Assembly: GCA_039933635.1 (NCBI GenBank)
Contig: JBDTNQ010000093.1
Location: 1 to 17,571, forward strand
Length of the DNA: 17,571 nucleotides
Direction of reading: 5' to 3'
From: JBDTNQ01 sp039933635
GTDB lineage: Bacteria > Acidobacteriota > Vicinamibacteria > Vicinamibacterales > SCN-69-37
How positions within the stretch are numbered: position 1 is the first letter of the stretch; each line of letters begins with the position of its first letter. A program made the position numbers and the translations under genes. The notes beneath the pieces were generated by a model, which was given only the letters and a program-made list of their open reading frames with translations, did no database searches and was not told where the DNA came from. Shown here piece after piece: positions 13,518 to 17,571 of this stretch.

Positions 13518-13997
13518 ATGTCATACACCCTGACCGTCAACGGCCGTTCCTCGACTGTCGATGTACCTGCGGAAATGCCGCTTCTCTGGGTACTACGCGA
13601 CGTCCTCAATCTCAAGGGCACGAAATTCGGGTGTGGCATGGCCCAGTGCGGCGCGTGCACGGTGCACCTCAATGGAGAGCCGATTCGGTCGTGCATGACG
13701 CCTGTCGCCTCCGTCGGCGCCCGTAAGGTCACGACGATCGAGGGCCTGTCCGCGGATGCCAGCCATCCGGTGCAACAGGCCTGGATAGCCAACGACGTGC
13801 CGCAGTGCGGCTACTGCCAGGCCGGACAAATCATGAGCGCCGCCGCGCTGCTGGCGAAGAAGCCCAACCCCACGGATGCCGATATCGACACCGCAATGGC
13901 CGGCAACCTCTGCCGATGTGGCACCTATTTGCGGATCCGCAAGGCGATTCACGATGCGGCGGCCGCAAAAACCGAAGTCGTTCGCGCGGCGAAGTAG
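13518..13997 (+). CDS. [2Fe-2S] small subunit of a molybdenum hydroxylase (IorA-like)
   Basis: A 159-residue two-cluster ferredoxin subunit that passes electrons from the Mo centre. The N-terminal plant-type cluster is bound by C39, C44, C47 and C59 (FGCGMAQCGACTVH, then IRSC). The C-terminal helical domain binds the second cluster through C97, C100, C132 and C134 (PQCGYCQAGQ, then NLCRCGTYLRI). The GTY after the last cysteine pair and the short length resemble isoquinoline 1-oxidoreductase IorA and related aldehyde oxidoreductase subunits. ATG 13518 is chosen for its GGAG ribosome site and because the family N-terminus starts there. The large subunit follows 12 bases later. No FAD subunit is present, so electrons probably leave to a membrane or periplasmic acceptor rather than to NAD. 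Confidence 0.93.
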   Translation: MSYTLTVNGRSSTVDVPAEMPLLWVLRDVLNLKGTKFGCGMAQCGACTVHLNGEPIRSCMTPVASVGARKVTTIEGLSADASHPVQQAWIANDVPQCGYCQAGQIMSAAALLAKKPNPTDADIDTAMAGNLCRCGTYLRIRKAIHDAAAAKTEVVRAAK

Positions 13998-14009
13998 GGG
14001 AGACGAGCC

Positions 14010-16250
14010 ATGCAGACACAGATGAATCGTCGCTCGTTCCTGAACGTCTCGGCTCTGGCCGGAGGCGGCATGCTGCTCGGGCTGTACCTTCGGCCGACAC
14101 TCGGCGCGCAGGGCGGACCGCCCGCCGCGGTTCCCTTATCGCCCAACGCATTCGTCCGCATCACCCCCGAAGGTCTCGTCTACATCACCGCGAAGAATCC
14201 GGAGGTCGGGCAGGGCATCCGCACGAGCCTGCCAATGGTCATCGCCGATGAGCTCGACGTCGACTGGAGCTCGGTGCACTACGAACAGGCCGATGTGAAT
14301 CAGGTGAAGTACGGTCCGCAATCGGCTGGCGGCAGCACGGGTACGCCGACCAACTGGACGCCGATGCGCCAGGTCGGGGCTGCGGCGCGCCAAATGCTGG
14401 TCGCCGCCGCCGCCGCCACGTGGAGCGTGCCGGAAGCCGAATGCACCACGGCATCCGGCCAGGTCAGGCACGCCGCCAGTGGCCGTACACTAGGTTACGG
14501 CGTCCTCGCTACCAGGGCCGCCGCACTGGCGCCGCCGGACCTCGCCACGGTCAAGCTGAAAGAAAAGAAGGACTACAAGATCATCGGCACGAAGGTGCGC
14601 GGCGTCGACGTCGCGAAGATCGTCAGTGGACAGCCGATCTTCGCCATCGACTTCACCGTGCCTGGGATGCTCTCGGCGGTCTTCCACAAGTGCCCGGTGT
14701 TCGGCGGCAAGGTCGCGTCCGCCAACATCGACGAGATCAAGGCCCTGCCAGGCGTGCGTCACGTGTTCGTGGTCGAGGGTGGCACCAATCTCACGACACT
14801 CGTCGGAGGGGTCGCCATCGTCGCGGACACCTGGTATCAGGCAAAGACCGCGCGCGAGAAGCTGAAAGTGACCTGGAACGAAGGCGCCACGGCCTCACAG
14901 AGCAGCGCGGGCTTTGCCACGCAGGCCGCGCAGCTCGCACCGCAGACGCCGGCCCAGTGGGTTCGACAGGACGGGGACGTCGACGCCGCGCTCAAGGGCG
15001 CAGCCAAGGTCGTCGAGGGCGCGTATTCGTACCCGTTCGTGTCACACGCCCAGCTGGAGCCCGAGAACTGCGTCGCGAAGTTCGAGAACGGCAAGCTCGA
15101 GATCTGGGCGCCCAGCCAGACGCCGGGCAACGCCCTGCAGGGACTCATGTCGACGCTGGGGCTGCAGCTCGGCGACATCACCATGCATCAGGTGCGCGGC
15201 GGTGGCGGATTCGGCCGCCGGCTCACGAACGACTACGTCGTTGAGACGGCGTGGATCGCGAAGGTGCTGAACGGCACGCCTGTGAAACTGCTGTGGACGC
15301 GCGAAGACGACATGGCGCACGACTTCTATCGTCCCGGCGGGTTCCACACCTTCAAGGGGGGGCTCGACGCGTCCGGCAAGCTGGTGGCGTGGCGCAATCA
15401 CTTCGTCACCTATGGCGCCGCGAATGCCTCCGGCGCGATGACCACCGCCAACAGCGCCAGCTACGGCGGCGACGAGTTTCCCGCCGGGTTTGTCCCGAAC
15501 TACGCGCTGGGGCAGTCGATCATGACACTGGGTGTGCCGACCGGGGCGATGCGAGCTCCCCGCAGCAACGGCCTCGCCTTCGTTATTCAGTCGTTTATCG
15601 ATGAGCTCGCGCACGCAGGCGGCAAGGATCCTCTTCAGTTCCGTCTGGATCTCCTGAACATGCCGATGATCGCACCACCAGCGCCGCCCGCAGGCGGACG
15701 AGGCGGCTTCGGCGGACCGCAGTTCAACGCGTCACGCATGAAGGGCGTGCTGGAACTGGCACGCGAGAAATCAGCGTGGGGCAAGACCACGCTGACGAGA
15801 GGCCGCGGCATGGGCGTGGCCTGTCACTTCAGCCACTCCGGCTACTTCGCGGCCGTTGCCGATCTGTCCGTCAACGCGAGCAAGCAGATTCAGGTGAACA
15901 AGGTGTGGGTCGCCGGAGACATCGGCAGCCAGGTGATCAATCCGCTCAACGCCGAGAACCAGGTCGAGGGCTCGGTCATCGAAGCGATGAGTCACCTCAT
16001 GAACTGGGAGATCACGATCGACGCGGGTCGCGCGGTGCAGACCAACTACCATCAGTACCAGCCGACGCGGATCAACCAGGCGCCAACCGCCGTCGAGGCG
16101 CACTTCATCGAGTCCAGCAACCCGCCGACAGGCCTTGGAGAACCAGCCCTGCCGCCCGTGCTGGGCGCCATCATGAACGCGCTCTACGTGGCCACGGGCA
16201 CACGCATCCGCACCGTGCCGCTCGCCAAGAGCGGCTACAGTTGGGCGTAG
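14010..16250 (+). CDS. Tat-exported molybdopterin subunit of a molybdenum hydroxylase (IorB-like)
   Basis: The 746-residue catalytic subunit. The N-terminus has a twin-arginine signal (NRRSFLN at 6-12, then a Gly/Leu-rich hydrophobic run), so the complex is probably folded with its cofactor and exported to the periplasm. Family motifs seen are GGGGFGRRL, the MRAPRSNG active-site loop, and GLGEPALPPV with the likely catalytic base E711. The IorB branch has this two-part layout and a Tat signal, unlike cytoplasmic xanthine dehydrogenase. A Pro/Gly-rich insert (PAPPAGGRGGFGGP) lies around residues 553-570. The ribosome site is GGGGAG, eight bases before the ATG. The substrate cannot be read; aromatic aldehydes and N-heterocycles are both known for relatives, and phenolic aldehydes would suit the neighbourhood. 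Confidence 0.92.
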   Translation: MQTQMNRRSFLNVSALAGGGMLLGLYLRPTLGAQGGPPAAVPLSPNAFVRITPEGLVYITAKNPEVGQGIRTSLPMVIADELDVDWSSVHYEQADVNQVKYGPQSAGGSTGTPTNWTPMRQVGAAARQMLVAAAAATWSVPEAECTTASGQVRHAASGRTLGYGVLATRAAALAPPDLATVKLKEKKDYKIIGTKVRGVDVAKIVSGQPIFAIDFTVPGMLSAVFHKCPVFGGKVASANIDEIKALPGVRHVFVVEGGTNLTTLVGGVAIVADTWYQAKTAREKLKVTWNEGATASQSSAGFATQAAQLAPQTPAQWVRQDGDVDAALKGAAKVVEGAYSYPFVSHAQLEPENCVAKFENGKLEIWAPSQTPGNALQGLMSTLGLQLGDITMHQVRGGGGFGRRLTNDYVVETAWIAKVLNGTPVKLLWTREDDMAHDFYRPGGFHTFKGGLDASGKLVAWRNHFVTYGAANASGAMTTANSASYGGDEFPAGFVPNYALGQSIMTLGVPTGAMRAPRSNGLAFVIQSFIDELAHAGGKDPLQFRLDLLNMPMIAPPAPPAGGRGGFGGPQFNASRMKGVLELAREKSAWGKTTLTRGRGMGVACHFSHSGYFAAVADLSVNASKQIQVNKVWVAGDIGSQVINPLNAENQVEGSVIEAMSHLMNWEITIDAGRAVQTNYHQYQPTRINQAPTAVEAHFIESSNPPTGLGEPALPPVLGAIMNALYVATGTRIRTVPLAKSGYSWA

Positions 16251-16301
16251 CTCGTACCGGACGACCGAACGATCTGCTGATCTGAGCGCGTCGACACGGA
16301 A

Positions 16302-16862
16302 TCACTGCAAGTCGGCTGGCACGTCCACGTCACGAAGAATTCCCGAATCGTCGACCTCGAGAATCTCGAATGCGTCGTCGAGTTGCCGAAGCGCGTCTTT
16401 CAGGCTCGAATCCGGTCTGAGTGCCACGAGAGGCAGCCGCAAGCGGGACGGGATGCCGACCGGATGACCGCGCCGAAGGCCGATGCCCGGAACAACCACG
16501 GCATCCGTCTGACGCAGGCGCTCGGCGACGAGGCGAATCGTGTCACTCCGAACGAACGGCATATCCGCGGGCAAAACAAGCAGATCCCCATCGCCGGCCT
16601 CGGCCAGTCCGGTCTGGATGGACGAGAACATACCGCGTTCCGGGTGCGGGTTCACCACGATGCGCACACGCGGATCCCCCGCAAGTGAGGCGCGGCTGAG
16701 CGCCTCGACACCCGTGCACACCACGAGCACACGCGCCGCGCCAGCGTCGAGCAAGCTCCCAATTGTACGGTCGACGAGCACGACGCCATCGATGTCAGCG
16801 AAAAGTTTCATGGATCCGAATCGCGCCGACTGTCCAGCCGCTGGGACAATTGCTGTAGGCAT
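16302..16862 (-). CDS. mocA: MocA-like molybdenum cofactor cytidylyltransferase
   Basis: A 186-residue nucleotidyltransferase of the MobA/MocA fold. The nucleotide-binding signature VPAAGQSARFGSMKL is at 6-20, the metal-site segment LPADMPFV at 97-104, and GHPVGIP at 132-138. MocA adds CMP to molybdopterin to make the cytosine dinucleotide cofactor used by bacterial Mo hydroxylases of the xanthine-oxidase family. Convergent placement beside a Mo hydroxylase, with xdhC on the other side, favours MocA over the guanylyltransferase MobA. The ATG at 16862 is used because it gives the family N-terminus; a GTG at 16883 would add seven residues, and neither has a clear ribosome site. The gene ends 51 bases from the large subunit, with no strong terminator visible between. 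Confidence 0.85.
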   Translation of the reverse strand: MPTAIVPAAGQSARFGSMKLFADIDGVVLVDRTIGSLLDAGAARVLVVCTGVEALSRASLAGDPRVRIVVNPHPERGMFSSIQTGLAEAGDGDLLVLPADMPFVRSDTIRLVAERLRQTDAVVVPGIGLRRGHPVGIPSRLRLPLVALRPDSSLKDALRQLDDAFEILEVDDSGILRDVDVPADLQ

Positions 16863-16970
16863 GGGTGGCAAGGAAGGCACCACACATTCTAATGAACGGC
16901 GCTGAAACCGAACGGCCTCGAGCGGCGTCTTTTGGTATAGACGATGCTTCCCAGCCCGAGGGGGACATCC

Positions 16971-17516
16971 GTGCGCATTGCATCCATACTCGTCCTGCTT
17001 GCCGTAATGCAGGCCGCCTGCTCCTCAGGCGGCCCCTTGAACGCCACGGCCGCCCGCATCGATGCCGCCGGCGTGCCAAAGCCCTTCGTCGCAAACGTCG
17101 AAGCCCAGTGGAAGAACGCCGCTGTCGCGCCGCGCGCCACGGCACCATGCGCAGCAGCTCCGGCTGCCAGTACCCGGTCGGCAGGCTCTGCGGCCCAGCA
17201 AGCATTCATTGCTGGAGATTTCGACGGTGATGGCGCCAGCGACGTGGCCGCTCCGGTCAAGCGCGACGACGGCCTACACCTGGTGGTTGGCCTGCAACAC
17301 ACCTACGATTACTCGGTTGTGGACGTCACAGACAAACCCGACGCCTCCTTCGATCGCGTCACCGTGAGACCACGTGGCGCTCTCTACAACGTGCCAGGGT
17401 CAGACGTCGACTACTACTTCGGCGTGGACACACTCGTAGTCACGCCGTGCGGCGGGTCCCCCACGGCGTATCTCTGGAACGGGGCTGGATTCGAGGCGCA
17501 GCCGCTTGCGCAATGA
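16971..17516 (+). CDS. Putative small lipoprotein with a DxDxDG motif
   Basis: A 181-residue protein of unknown function. The GTG at 16971 is chosen because GAGGGGG lies shortly upstream; an in-frame ATG at 16944 has no ribosome site. The N-terminus is an export signal (MRIASILVLLAVMQAAC) with a possible lipidated cysteine C17. The residue at -3 is Gln, unusual for a lipobox, so lipidation is uncertain. After a low-complexity Ala-rich stretch comes AGDFDGDGASDV with D83, D85, D87 and D91, a calcium-binding FG-GAP/dockerin-like loop. The remainder looks beta-rich. TATAGA at 16936-16941 could be a -10 box, but no -35 was found. Its neighbours give no functional clue, and it does not look part of the catabolic system. 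Confidence 0.7.
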   Translation: MRIASILVLLAVMQAACSSGGPLNATAARIDAAGVPKPFVANVEAQWKNAAVAPRATAPCAAAPAASTRSAGSAAQQAFIAGDFDGDGASDVAAPVKRDDGLHLVVGLQHTYDYSVVDVTDKPDASFDRVTVRPRGALYNVPGSDVDYYFGVDTLVVTPCGGSPTAYLWNGAGFEAQPLAQ

Positions 17517-17521
17517 CGGGA

Positions 17522-17571
17522 TCAGTGGTTCCCCTTCTCCCGCGGCTGCACGGTCTGCAGATACAACCACA
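17522..17571 (-). CDS. C-terminal end of a minus-strand gene (partial)
   Basis: Reading inwards from the right edge on the minus strand, one frame gives WLYLQTVQPREKGNH and then TGA at 17522-17524. Fourteen of its fifteen codons end in G or C, as expected for a real gene in this genome. The other two minus frames stay open through the edge but have less gene-like content. The gene would converge on the lipoprotein gene with a five-base gap. The fragment is too short to identify. Confidence 0.35.
   Translation of the reverse strand, partial: WLYLQTVQPREKGNH

Noticed and set aside
1..17571. tRNA, rRNA, insertion sequences, prophage or attachment sites
   Set aside because: I saw no cloverleaf-like segment, transposase motif, or terminal inverted repeats with target duplications; spacers are short and mostly explained by regulatory repeats.

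Overview
The window is a high-GC bacterial segment that reads as an aromatic-acid catabolic island. Lineage cannot be fixed from the sequence. The gene mix (Tat-exported esterases, a tannase-family esterase, a two-subunit Mo hydroxylase) and the GGTTC/GAACC-rich spacer would suit an Acidobacteriota soil organism such as Vicinamibacteria, but this is a weak inference; other high-GC soil bacteria are possible.

Left block, minus strand (1-5480). In transcription order: a Tat-exported type-B carboxylesterase, a PcaR/PcaU/PobR-type IclR regulator, a beta-ketoadipyl-CoA thiolase (pcaF), 4-hydroxybenzoate 3-monooxygenase (pobA), and the first 32 codons of an aromatic-acid MFS permease running off the left edge. 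A perfect TTGACA box and an operator-like palindrome precede pcaF. A GGTTC/GAACC repeat field separates pobA from the permease.

Central operon, plus strand (5719-12287), diverging from the esterase. Four tightly packed genes: a fused enoyl-CoA hydratase/3-hydroxyacyl-CoA dehydrogenase, a feruloyl/p-coumaroyl-CoA synthetase, a metal-dependent amidohydrolase resembling CouO of Rhodococcus jostii RHA1, and an exported tannase/feruloyl-esterase-family hydrolase. Proposed scheme: plant phenolic esters are hydrolysed outside the cytoplasm. The freed p-hydroxycinnamate is CoA-activated, hydrated and oxidised, then deacetylated by the amidohydrolase rather than by thiolase plus thioesterase. This gives 4-hydroxybenzoate, PobA makes protocatechuate, and PcaF completes the beta-ketoadipate pathway. 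No vanillate demethylase or ring-cleavage dioxygenase lies in the window, so p-coumarate is a better candidate substrate than ferulate, and the middle of the protocatechuate branch must be elsewhere.

Right block (12288-16862). A two-subunit molybdenum hydroxylase of the isoquinoline 1-oxidoreductase type ([2Fe-2S] subunit plus a Tat-exported Mo subunit, no FAD subunit) is flanked by two maturation genes, xdhC and mocA, on the opposite strand. A 12-bp perfect hairpin with a 20-bp direct repeat lies between the tannase-family gene and xdhC and contains the xdhC stop codon.

The right end holds a small putative lipoprotein with a DxDxDG calcium-type motif and the probable last codons of a minus-strand gene leaving the window.
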